DNA of 15,036 nucleotides from CAYOKT01 sp964404605 (GCA_964404605.1 CAYOKT010000068.1:1-15036), one strand, 5' to 3'; positions 1 through 13,009 are shown, numbered from the stretch's first letter. Numbers and translations: made by a program. The notes: generated from the letters alone by a model not told the origin.

Positions 1-52
1 TCGTCCCCACGTTCACATGGGGCTTCGTACGCTCATACTTCTGCTTCGCCAT
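1..52 (-). CDS. tuf: Elongation factor Tu, N-terminal 17 codons only (gene runs off the window)
   Basis: The minus strand from base 52 reads MAKQKYERTKPHVNVGT and then leaves the window. This is the standard EF-Tu opening, just before the GHVDHGKT P-loop that would follow. EF-Tu is the cytoplasmic GTPase that delivers aminoacyl-tRNA to the ribosomal A site. The ATG at 52-50 lies 13 nt after the fusA stop and is preceded by GGGAGAAGG, a good Shine-Dalgarno sequence. Spacing and order (rpsL-rpsG-fusA-tuf) make it the last known member of the str transcription unit. Only the N-terminus is visible, so whether the gene is intact, or one of two tuf copies, cannot be judged. Confidence 0.95.
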   Translation of the reverse strand, partial: MAKQKYERTKPHVNVGT

Positions 53-65
53 GGGACCTTCTCCC

Positions 66-2192
66 TCAATAGCCTCTGACTTTCCGGATCACTTCTTCCT
101 GGACGGACTCGGGCACACGCCGGTAATGCTCGAATTCCATGGTGAACAGGGCGCGGCCCTGGGTCATCGACCGGAGTTCCGTCGCATACCCGAACATGGT
201 CGCCAGGGGGACCTCGGCGCGGATCACCTGGGCGTCCGCCCGTGGGTTGATCCCCAGGATCTTCGCGCGCCGGCTGTTCAGGTTGTTCATCACGTCCCCG
301 ACATACTCCTCGGGGGTCACCACCTCGAGCCGCATGATCGGCTCGGTGAGGAACGGCCCCGCCTTCTTTGCGGCGTCCTTGAACGCCATGCTGCCGGCGA
401 TGCGGAACGCCATCTCGCTCGAGTCCACATCGTGGTAGCTGCCGTCCACCAGGATCGCCTTCACCCCCTCGATGGGGTAGCCGGCGAGCACCCCGGAGCC
501 GAGGGCGTCCCGGATCCCCTCGCGGACCGCCGGGATGAACTCCCGCGGGATCGTGCCGCCGACGATCTTGTCGACGAAGACGAAGCTCTCGTCGCTGTTG
601 ACATCCAGCGGCTCGAGTTCGATCACCGCATGGCCGTACTGGCCGCGCCCCCCGGACTGGCGGACGAATCGACCCACCCCCTTCGCCGGGCGTGAGATCC
701 CTTCCTTGTAGGCGACCTGCGGATTGCCCACGCTCGCCTGGACCTGGAACTCCCGCATCAACCGGTCGATGAGAATCTCAAGGTGCAGCTCGCCCATTCC
801 GCTGATATGGGTCTGCCCGGAATCCTCGTCATAACTGATGACGAAGGTGGGATCCTCCTCGGCGAGCTTCATCAGGCTGTTCGTCAGCGCGTCCTGGTCC
901 GCCTTCGTCTTCGGTTCGATCGCCCGGGTGATCACCGGCTTGGGGAAGCTCACCGGCTCGAGGAGAATCGGGTGCTGGTGGGCGCAGAGGGTGTCGCCGG
1001 TGCGCATGTCCTTCATTCCGACCAGCGCGACGATGTCCCCGGAGAACGCCTCTTTCCGCTCCTCGCGCTTGTTGGCGAACATCTCGAGGATGCGCCCCAC
1101 GCGCTCCTTCTTCCCGGTGCGGACGTTGAGCAGCATCTGCCCGGTGCGCATCATGCCGGAATAGATGCGCACGTAGGTCAGGCGGCCCACGTAGGGGTCC
1201 GTCATGATCTTGAACGCCAGGGCGCTCAACGGTTCATCGTCGTCCTGCAGCCGGTGCTCGGGCTTATCGTTGTTCGGGTTCCGGCCCTCGACCGCGCCCC
1301 GGTCCAGGGGCGAGGGGAGATAGTAGACGATCGCGTCGAGGAGCCGCTGCACGCCCTTGTTCTTGTAGCTGGACCCGCAGAGCACCGGGACGATCTTGCT
1401 GTCCAGCGTCGCCTTGCGGATCGCTGTGCGCAGCTTGTCCTCGGGGACCTCCTTCTCCTCGAGGAACAGCTCCATCAGCTCGTCATCGTAGTCGCTGATG
1501 GACTCGAGCATCTTCTCGCGCCACTCGCGGGCGGTCTCGGCCAGGTCGTTCGGGATCTCGCCCTCTTCCCACTTTATGCCGAGGCTCTCCTCGTGGTACC
1601 AGACCGCCTTGTTGCGGATGAGGTCGATCAGGCCGTTGAACATCTCGCCCTGGCCCATCGGCACCTGTAACGGGATCGGCCGGGTGGCGGAGAAACGGTC
1701 CTCGATCATCCGCAGGGCGCGGAAGAAGTCCGCCCCGACGCGGTCCATCTTGTTGATGTAAGCGATCCTCGGCACGCCGTACCTGTCCGCCTGGTGCCAC
1801 ACGGTTTCCGACTGCGGCTCCACGCCGCCCACGGCGCAGAACAGCGCCACCGCCCCGTCGAGAACGCGAAGACTGCGCTCCACCTCCGCGGTGAAATCCA
1901 CATGGCCGGGAGTGTCGATCAGGCTCAGGCGGTGCTCGTTCCACACCGTGGTGATCGAAGCCGAGGTGATGGTGATTCCGCGCTCCTTCTCCTGCTCCAT
2001 CCAGTCGGTCTGGGCGGCGCCTTCGTGCACCTCGCCCATCCGGTGGATGCGGCCGGTATAGAAGAGGATGCGTTCCGTGGTCGTCGTCTTGCCCGCGTCG
2101 ATGTGAGCCATGATCCCGAAGTTGCGGATCCGCTCCATCGGCCACAGGCGACCAGCTTTCGCCTCGTTCTTCTTTTTCCTGTCGTTCACCAT
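66..2192 (-). CDS. fusA: Elongation factor G (ribosomal translocase)
   Basis: EF-G is the GTPase that drives tRNA-mRNA translocation and, with RRF, ribosome recycling. Numbering from the ATG at 2192 (708 aa), the G-domain motifs are all present: P-loop AHIDAGKT at 29-36, switch I RGITITSA from 71, DTPGH with the catalytic His at 93-97, and NKMD at 147-150, followed by SSYKNKG (G5). The domain IV tip motif SYHDVDSSE and the C-terminal TELRSMTQGRA motif are intact, so the protein looks fully functional. The start is uncertain. The open frame continues to a GTG at 2264 that overlaps rpsG, and another ATG lies at 2138. I chose 2192 because residues WPMERIRN align with the usual FPLEKTRN stretch, placing the 2138 Met inside a conserved block. 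The 2192 start leaves a Lys-rich N-terminal extension (NDRKKKNEAK) of about ten residues and has only a weak Shine-Dalgarno sequence. It is probably co-transcribed with rpsG. Confidence 0.96.
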   Translation of the reverse strand: MVNDRKKKNEAKAGRLWPMERIRNFGIMAHIDAGKTTTTERILFYTGRIHRMGEVHEGAAQTDWMEQEKERGITITSASITTVWNEHRLSLIDTPGHVDFTAEVERSLRVLDGAVALFCAVGGVEPQSETVWHQADRYGVPRIAYINKMDRVGADFFRALRMIEDRFSATRPIPLQVPMGQGEMFNGLIDLIRNKAVWYHEESLGIKWEEGEIPNDLAETAREWREKMLESISDYDDELMELFLEEKEVPEDKLRTAIRKATLDSKIVPVLCGSSYKNKGVQRLLDAIVYYLPSPLDRGAVEGRNPNNDKPEHRLQDDDEPLSALAFKIMTDPYVGRLTYVRIYSGMMRTGQMLLNVRTGKKERVGRILEMFANKREERKEAFSGDIVALVGMKDMRTGDTLCAHQHPILLEPVSFPKPVITRAIEPKTKADQDALTNSLMKLAEEDPTFVISYDEDSGQTHISGMGELHLEILIDRLMREFQVQASVGNPQVAYKEGISRPAKGVGRFVRQSGGRGQYGHAVIELEPLDVNSDESFVFVDKIVGGTIPREFIPAVREGIRDALGSGVLAGYPIEGVKAILVDGSYHDVDSSEMAFRIAGSMAFKDAAKKAGPFLTEPIMRLEVVTPEEYVGDVMNNLNSRRAKILGINPRADAQVIRAEVPLATMFGYATELRSMTQGRALFTMEFEHYRRVPESVQEEVIRKVRGY

Positions 2193-2214
2193 TCCCGTCG
2201 ACGAATCCCGTCCG

Positions 2215-2240
2215 GCGGCCGCCGCGTCCGGCGCGGCCGC
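2215..2240 (-). repeat. GC-only inverted repeat (two GCGGCCGC arms) in the rpsG-fusA spacer
   Basis: The octamer GCGGCCGC occurs at 2215-2222 and again at 2233-2240, separated by 10 nt. Each copy is itself palindromic (a NotI site), so the pair can fold into an 8-bp all-GC RNA stem with a 10-nt loop. No T-run follows, so it is not an obvious terminator. It lies 23 nt upstream of the proposed fusA ATG and would fall inside the coding region if the GTG at 2264 were the real start. A role in mRNA stability or translational control is inference only. Confidence 0.5.
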
Positions 2241-2257
2241 AAATCCTATCGTGGCGA

Positions 2258-2728
2258 CTACCACCGAAAATGGGCGAAGGCCTTGTTCGCCTCCGCCATG
2301 CGGTGGGTGTCGTCCTTTTTCTTGATCGTCGCGCCCTCGCCCTTGGCGGCGGACATGAACTCGGCGGCCAGCTTCTCCGCCATGTTCATCCCCGTGCGCG
2401 CCTTGGCGAAGGAGATCAGCCAGCGGGTGGCGAGCGCCACGCCGCGGTCCTGGCGCACCTCGATGGGCACCTGGTAGGTGCTGCCGCCGACACGCCGGCT
2501 CTTCACCTCGAGCATCGGCTGCGCGTTGCGCAGCGCCTTCTCGAACGTCTCCAGACCCTGACCCTTCGTCCGCTCGTCGATGATCTCGATCGCGCCGTAG
2601 AAGATCTGCTCAGCCGTGGACTTCTTGCCGCGCTCCATCAGGTTGTTGATGAACTTCGCGACCTTCAACGACTTGTACTTGGGGTCGGGAAGCACTTCCC
2701 GCTTGACCGCTCGTTTCCGCCTCGCCAT
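2258..2728 (-). CDS. rpsG: 30S ribosomal protein S7
   Basis: S7 nucleates assembly of the 16S rRNA 3' major domain (the 30S head) and contacts E-site tRNA. In E. coli it is also the translational repressor of the str operon. The 156-aa product has the usual family length. It shows the signature DPKYKSLKVAKFINNLM at residues 15-31, GKKSTAE at 34-40, VKSRRVGGSTYQVPIEV at 75-91 and the basic C-terminus KKDDTHRMAEANKAFAHFRW. The N-terminus (MARRKRAVKR) is strongly basic, as expected for rRNA binding. The ATG at 2728 has Shine-Dalgarno GGAAGGA just upstream, embedded in a small hairpin (2733-2743). The gene lies 73 nt after rpsL, in a spacer with a strong structured element, and its TAG stop at 2260-2258 precedes fusA. 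Identification is certain. Confidence 0.99.
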   Translation of the reverse strand: MARRKRAVKREVLPDPKYKSLKVAKFINNLMERGKKSTAEQIFYGAIEIIDERTKGQGLETFEKALRNAQPMLEVKSRRVGGSTYQVPIEVRQDRGVALATRWLISFAKARTGMNMAEKLAAEFMSAAKGEGATIKKKDDTHRMAEANKAFAHFRW

Positions 2729-2732
2729 ACGT

Positions 2733-2743
2733 CCTTCCGAAGG
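2733..2743 (-). promoter_or_regulatory. Small hairpin covering the rpsG Shine-Dalgarno sequence
   Basis: The mRNA reads CCTTCGGAAGG, followed by ACGT and the rpsG ATG. CCTT can pair with AAGG around a CGG loop, hiding most of the AAGGA ribosome-binding site. Four base pairs is weak alone, but it lies 10 nt downstream of a much larger hairpin (2754-2797), so together they could make rpsG initiation depend on upstream translation or S7 binding. Confidence 0.4.
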
Positions 2744-2753
2744 CTGACTGCCG

Positions 2754-2797
2754 CCCTGCAGAACCCGGAGCCGGCTCTTCGCCGCGCCCCGGCAGGG
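2754..2797 (-). promoter_or_regulatory. Bulged hairpin in the rpsL-rpsG spacer; candidate S7 autoregulatory site
   Basis: In the mRNA, CCCTGC (2797-2792) pairs with GCAGGG (2759-2754). Inside this, CGGGGC (2791-2786) pairs with GCTCCG (2771-2766, one G-U), and CGGC (2784-2781) pairs with GCCG (2775-2772) around a GAAGA loop. A 6-nt bulge, GGTTCT, sits on the 3' side. This gives about 16 base pairs in a 73-nt spacer, starting four bases after the rpsL stop codon. In E. coli, S7 represses the str operon by binding the rpsL-rpsG intercistronic RNA. That this element is the S7 target here is inferred from position and structure, not from sequence identity. Confidence 0.55.
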
Positions 2798-2801
2798 TCA
2801 T

Positions 2802-3176
2802 TTACGACTTCTTCCTCTTGGTGCCGTACTTGCTGCGGCCCCGGTTGCGCTCCGCGACGCCGGAGGCATCCAGCGCCCCGCGAATGATGTGATACCTCAC
2901 ACCCGGGAGGTCCTTCACGCGCCCGCCGCGGATCAGCACAATCGAGTGCTCCTGCAGATTGTGCCCCTCGCCGGGGATATACGCGGTGACCTCGATCCCG
3001 TTGGTCAGGCGGACACGAGCCACCTTACGCAGCGCCGAATTCGGCTTCTTCGGAGTGGTTGTGTACACACGGATGCAGACGCCACGCCGCTGCGGGCAGT
3101 TCTGCAGCGCCGGGGCGCTGGTTTTCTTGAACTGCTTCTTGCGGCCGCTGCGCACCAACTGGTTGACCGTCGGCAT
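2802..3176 (-). CDS. rpsL: 30S ribosomal protein S12
   Basis: S12 sits at the 30S decoding centre and contributes to tRNA selection fidelity. It is the classic site of streptomycin-resistance mutations. The product is 124 aa, the E. coli length, starting MPTVNQLVRSGRKK. The open frame extends upstream to 3230, but the ATG at 3176 matches the family start and has GAGGAGAAGG directly upstream. Conserved blocks are QRRGVC from 29, TTTPKKPNSALRK from 39 (Lys43 wild type), EGHNLQEHS from 70 and RGGRVKDLPGVRYH from 83 (Lys88 and Asp89, the latter methylthiolated by RimO in some bacteria). The known streptomycin-determining lysines are therefore in their sensitive state. It is the first gene after a consensus promoter and a long structured leader, so it likely heads the rpsL-rpsG-fusA-tuf unit. 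Confidence 0.99.
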   Translation of the reverse strand: MPTVNQLVRSGRKKQFKKTSAPALQNCPQRRGVCIRVYTTTPKKPNSALRKVARVRLTNGIEVTAYIPGEGHNLQEHSIVLIRGGRVKDLPGVRYHIIRGALDASGVAERNRGRSKYGTKRKKS

Positions 3177-3208
3177 ACCTTCTCCTCGTTGTCCTCCCGC
3201 CGCGTCCG

Positions 3209-3233
3209 CCGGTGCGACCCTCTCGCTCACCGG
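3209..3233 (-). promoter_or_regulatory. Bulged hairpin upstream of the rpsL ribosome-binding site
   Basis: CCGGT (3233-3229) pairs with ACCGG (3213-3209), and GCGA with TCGC closes a GAGGG loop inside it, with a 2-nt GA bulge. It lies about 30 nt upstream of the rpsL start codon and does not cover the Shine-Dalgarno sequence. The stop codon of the small leader frame at 3227-3343 falls within its 5' arm and bulge. Function is unknown. Confidence 0.4.
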
Positions 3234-3343
3234 GGTTCTCCCGCGCGCAAGCCCCTGTTTCCGAGGAACCTGCGCCCCGTGCGGGCGGGATAAAAAGCAG
3301 GCAAGCGACGCACCCCGGCGCCGCTCGCCACGGCCATCCCCAT
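3227..3343 (-). other. Possible 38-codon leader peptide frame in the rpsL leader
   Basis: An ATG at 3343, or an in-frame ATG at 3337 with AAGGG about 8 nt upstream, opens a frame of 38 codons that ends in TGA at 3229-3227. The peptide is Arg- and Gly-rich and resembles no family I know. It matters mainly because its codons run straight through the terminator-like stem at 3300-3329. A ribosome translating it would keep that stem open, and one that failed to initiate would let it form. Short open frames are common by chance in GC-rich DNA, so this is a weak candidate and may not be translated. Confidence 0.2.
3292..3329 (-). terminator. Intrinsic-terminator-like hairpin inside the rpsL leader
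   Basis: In the mRNA, GGCGAGCGGCG (3329-3319) pairs over all 11 positions (two or three G-U type pairs) with CGTCGCTTGCC (3310-3300) around an 8-nt loop. TGC and then TTTTT (3296-3292) follow. This is the standard intrinsic terminator layout. It lies about 115-120 nt downstream of the predicted transcription start and about 116 nt upstream of the rpsL start codon. It could end rpoBC read-through, act as an attenuator for the str genes, or do both. I see no convincing promoter between it and rpsL, so read-through must occur for rpsL to be expressed, unless an unrecognised promoter lies here. Confidence 0.65.
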
Positions 3344-3441
3344 ACCCTTCTGTACCTGTTACCGAGCTCGCGTCCTAACTCCGTCGGGTGGGGACGATGG
3401 GGCCCCGGCGGCGGACACCCCCCGGCTGTCTCAGGTTAGTG

Positions 3442-3467
3442 AAAAGGCTCGTTAGTATAGGCCTTTG
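3442..3467 (-). repeat. Inverted repeat flanking the -10 box, with nearby ACTAAC direct repeats
   Basis: AAAGGC in the promoter spacer and GCCTTT just past the start point form 6-bp inverted arms around the -10 hexamer, separated by 12 nt. In rpoC read-through RNA this could be a weak hairpin followed by a short T-run. ACTAAC also occurs twice, overlapping the -10 box and 16 nt downstream. Either pattern could be an operator, but arms this short can arise by chance. Confidence 0.3.
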
Positions 3468-3478
3468 TTACGCCCGTG

Positions 3479-3482
<4 letters not shown>
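3454..3482 (-). promoter_or_regulatory. Consensus sigma-70-type promoter overlapping the end of rpoC
   Basis: On the minus strand, TTGACA (3482-3477) is followed by exactly 17 nt and then TATACT (3459-3454). The -35 hexamer is a perfect match, the -10 a five-of-six match, and the spacing is optimal. The -35 box contains the rpoC stop codon TGA (3481-3479). Transcription would start near 3447 and run into the rpsL leader. This is by far the best promoter I see in the window and is correctly placed to start the str gene set. If the organism belongs to Bacteroidota proper, whose primary sigma factor prefers different hexamers, this resemblance would be less meaningful. Confidence 0.7.
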
Positions 3483-7933
<4,451 letters not shown>

Positions 7934-7937
7934 GACT

Positions 7938-7945
7938 ACCTCCTT
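7938..7945 (-). promoter_or_regulatory. Perfect Shine-Dalgarno sequence fixing the rpoC TTG start
   Basis: The mRNA reads AAGGAGGT, then four bases, then TTG GTC ACG. This full anti-16S match at ideal spacing is the reason for choosing the TTG codon at 7933. No in-frame ATG or GTG exists until well inside the conserved region. Confidence 0.9.
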
Positions 7946-7974
7946 GTCTTCAATCGTTGATCGAGGGCCGGCTC

Positions 7975-8033
7975 AAAAAGACTGATCGGGAGTCCGGACC
8001 AATTCGTCTCGCGCGGCGCGCCAGGGCGCCGCG
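7975..8033 (-). promoter_or_regulatory. Hairpin pair in the rpoB-rpoC spacer, possible attenuator or processing site
   Basis: CGCGGCGC (8033-8026) pairs perfectly with GCGCCGCG (8019-8012) around a 6-nt loop, 11 nt after the rpoB stop. Further on, GACT/AGTC (7994-7991 and 7983-7980) form a 4-bp stem followed at once by TTTTT (7979-7975). The first stem is strong but lacks a T-run; the second has the T-run but a weak stem. Together they could modulate read-through to rpoC or protect mRNA ends. Function is unproven. Confidence 0.45.
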
Positions 8034-8044
8034 ACCCGCCACGG

Positions 8045-11830
<3,786 letters not shown>

Positions 11831-11879
11831 GCGACCCTCCTCCGTGGTTCAGGTCCGCTGCGGTCGGTAATTCAACACC

Positions 11880-11917
11880 AAAAAGCGGAGTCCTCCCCTA
11901 AGCGGGGCGGTCCGCTT
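11880..11917 (-). terminator. Attenuator-like terminator between rplL and rpoB
   Basis: In the mRNA, AAGCGGA (11917-11911) pairs with TCCGCTT (11889-11883). Inside, CCGCCCC pairs with GGGGAGG (one G-A mismatch) around a GCTTA loop, with a 2-nt AC bulge. A T-run (11884-11880) overlaps the base of the stem. In E. coli a partial terminator in the same gap lowers rpoBC expression relative to the ribosomal protein genes. The matching position and structure suggest the same role here: most transcripts stop, a fraction continue into rpoB. No promoter is visible between it and rpoB. Confidence 0.75.
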
Positions 11918-11955
11918 GAAAAACTCGCGGGATTGCGTCGTGCACCTCGGGAGCC

Positions 11956-12327
11956 CTACTTCAGCTCCACGCCGCCGCCGACCTCTTCGATCTTGGCTTT
12001 GATCTCGTCGGCCTCTTCCTTGGTGACCCCTTCCTTGATCGGCTTCGGGGCGCCGTCGACGAGATCCTTGGCCTCCTTGAGACCGAGACCGGTGATCTGG
12101 CGGACGACCTTGATCACCTGGATTTTGGTCGGGCCGACATCCTTGAGAATGACGTCGAATTCCGTCTTCTCCTCGGCGGCCTGCGCTTCGGCGCCGGCGG
12201 CCGGCATCGCGGCAGCGGCCATCATCGGCGCGGCCGCCGTCACACCGAACTCCTCCTCGAGAGCGTTCTTCAGCTCGACCAGCTCGAGGACTTTCATGTT
12301 CTTGATGGTTTCAATCAGTTCCTGCAC
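11956..12327 (-). CDS. rplL: 50S ribosomal protein L7/L12 (stalk protein)
   Basis: L12 dimers form the flexible ribosomal stalk that recruits and activates translational GTPases such as the EF-G and EF-Tu encoded downstream. The 123-aa product has the N-terminal dimerisation and L10-binding helices (residues 1-30, IKNMKVLELVELKNALEE), an Ala/Met/Pro-rich hinge (about 31-53), and the globular C-terminal domain with FDVILKDVGPTKIQVIK and the conserved GLGLKEAKDLVDGAPKPIKEGV face. The start is GTG at 12327, supported by GCGGAGGT five bases upstream and by the standard length. L12 is needed in several copies per ribosome, so its strong ribosome-binding site and the hairpin upstream fit a need for higher output than neighbouring genes. 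That link is inference. Confidence 0.99.
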   Translation of the reverse strand: MQELIETIKNMKVLELVELKNALEEEFGVTAAAPMMAAAAMPAAGAEAQAAEEKTEFDVILKDVGPTKIQVIKVVRQITGLGLKEAKDLVDGAPKPIKEGVTKEEADEIKAKIEEVGGGVELK

Positions 12328-12381
12328 CTTGAACCTCCGCGGATCTCTTGGTTACCACACTCAACACCGTGGGCCGCCCGG

Positions 12382-12399
12382 GGCGGGCATCCGCCCGCC
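12382..12399 (-). promoter_or_regulatory. Perfect 7-bp GC hairpin in the rplJ-rplL spacer
   Basis: GGCGGGC (12399-12393) pairs perfectly with GCCCGCC (12388-12382) around a GGAT tetraloop, starting 6 nt after the rplJ stop. No T-run follows, so it is not a terminator. It could block exonucleases and stabilise the rplL message, or mark a processing site. Confidence 0.5.
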
Positions 12400-12405
12400 T
12401 TCGCC

Positions 12406-12948
12406 TCAGGCGCCCTCTTCGGCCTTCTTCTTCTCGATAATGGCGTCCAGCACGCCGACAAAACTGCGTAAGGTCTCGTTCAACACGCCCACGAACCCGG
12501 AGAGGGGGCTGGCAATCGCGCCGACAACCATCGCGCGAAGCTGCTCGACCGGCGGCAGATCCTTCAGCCGGTCCACCTGCTCCTTGTCGTAGAACTCGCC
12601 CTCGAGCAGCCCGCCCTTGAACACGGGCTTCTCGTTCGCCTTCGCAAAATCCGCGATCACCCGCACCGGGGCGACCGGATCCCGGTACCCGAGCGCAAGA
12701 CCGGTGGGACCGCGAAGGACCTCCTCGACGGCATCCACTTTCTTGTCACCGAGGGCGATCTCGATCAGCGTGTTCTTCGCGACGAGGAACTCCACATCAC
12801 CCGCCTCGAAGAACTTGCTCCGCAACTCATCCATCTTCGCCACCGTCAGACCGGTGAAATCGGTGAAATAGATGGATTCCGCCTTGCTAAGCTTTTCCTG
12901 CAGCTTGGCGACTTTCTCGCGCTTCGCCTCGTTGACCTTCGTTTCCAT
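12406..12948 (-). CDS. rplJ: 50S ribosomal protein L10 (stalk base)
   Basis: L10 anchors L12 dimers to 23S rRNA at the GTPase-associated centre and, with L12, represses its own mRNA in many bacteria. The 180-aa product shows the N-terminal rRNA-binding domain (about 1-100) with YFTDFTGLTVAKMDELR at 27-43 and EFLVAKNTL at 53-61, then FKGGLLEG at 110-117. The C-terminal amphipathic helix that binds L12 dimers runs over about 148-175 (SGFVGVLNETLRSFVGVLDAI). The ATG at 12948 is preceded by AGGAG with 10-nt spacing. The 61-nt gap from rplA contains two short hairpins that may be part of an L10 operator. It is followed by rplL 78 nt downstream. Confidence 0.99.
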   Translation of the reverse strand: METKVNEAKREKVAKLQEKLSKAESIYFTDFTGLTVAKMDELRSKFFEAGDVEFLVAKNTLIEIALGDKKVDAVEEVLRGPTGLALGYRDPVAPVRVIADFAKANEKPVFKGGLLEGEFYDKEQVDRLKDLPPVEQLRAMVVGAIASPLSGFVGVLNETLRSFVGVLDAIIEKKKAEEGA

Positions 12949-12964
12949 GCCTGGATCACTCCTG

Positions 12965-12995
12965 CGGGTAGGCGGACCCGATGCCCCTGAGGGGC
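12965..12995 (-). promoter_or_regulatory. Two tandem hairpins in the rplA-rplJ spacer, candidate L10 operator
   Basis: GCCCC-TCA-GGGGC (12995-12983) and CGGGT-CCGCCT-ACCCG (12980-12965) form two consecutive 5-bp stems, ending about 16 nt before the rplJ start. In other bacteria, L10 bound to L12 represses translation by binding the RNA just upstream of rplJ. This spacer is shorter than the usual L10 leader, and I cannot recognise the kink-turn core, so the assignment rests on position only. Confidence 0.4.
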
Positions 12996-13009
12996 GTTGA
13001 TCGCCTGTG

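Larger units (their letters stand above)
3177..3447 (-). promoter_or_regulatory. Long structured 5' leader of the rpsL-rpsG-fusA-tuf transcript
   Basis: Roughly 270 nt separate the predicted start point (near 3447) from the rpsL ATG; this is the only large gene-free stretch in the window. Besides the terminator-like hairpin it contains several short pairings on the mRNA strand. CTAAC near the 5' end can pair with GTTAG around 3370-3376. TCCGCCG pairs with CGACGGA (one mismatch) around a GGGG/CCCC core. CGCCC pairs with GGGCG around GCACG just after the T-run. I do not recognise it as a known ribosomal leader family. Length, structure and position suggest conditional control of the str genes, but this is inference. 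Confidence 0.45.

Noticed and set aside
1483..2145. A 220-codon minus-strand frame inside fusA in another reading frame
   Set aside because: It overlaps the conserved EF-G G domain out of frame and reads as Gly/Arg/Asp-rich nonsense.
2215..2240. Paired NotI-type palindromes as a sign of a cloning artefact or vector sequence
   Set aside because: The octamers lie naturally in a GC-rich spacer between rpsG and fusA in standard gene order, with no vector-like sequence nearby.
2610..2801. A 63-codon minus-strand frame with ATG directly after the rpsL stop (TAAATGA)
   Set aside because: The TAAATGA arrangement suggests coupling, but the frame runs out of phase into rpsG, the peptide is low-complexity and no Shine-Dalgarno sequence is placed for it. 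The spacer is better explained as RNA structure.
3177..3230. An 18-residue N-terminal extension of S12 from an upstream GTG
   Set aside because: S12 begins M-x-T-V-N-Q-L in the family, the ATG at 3176 has a good Shine-Dalgarno sequence, and the extension has no family counterpart.
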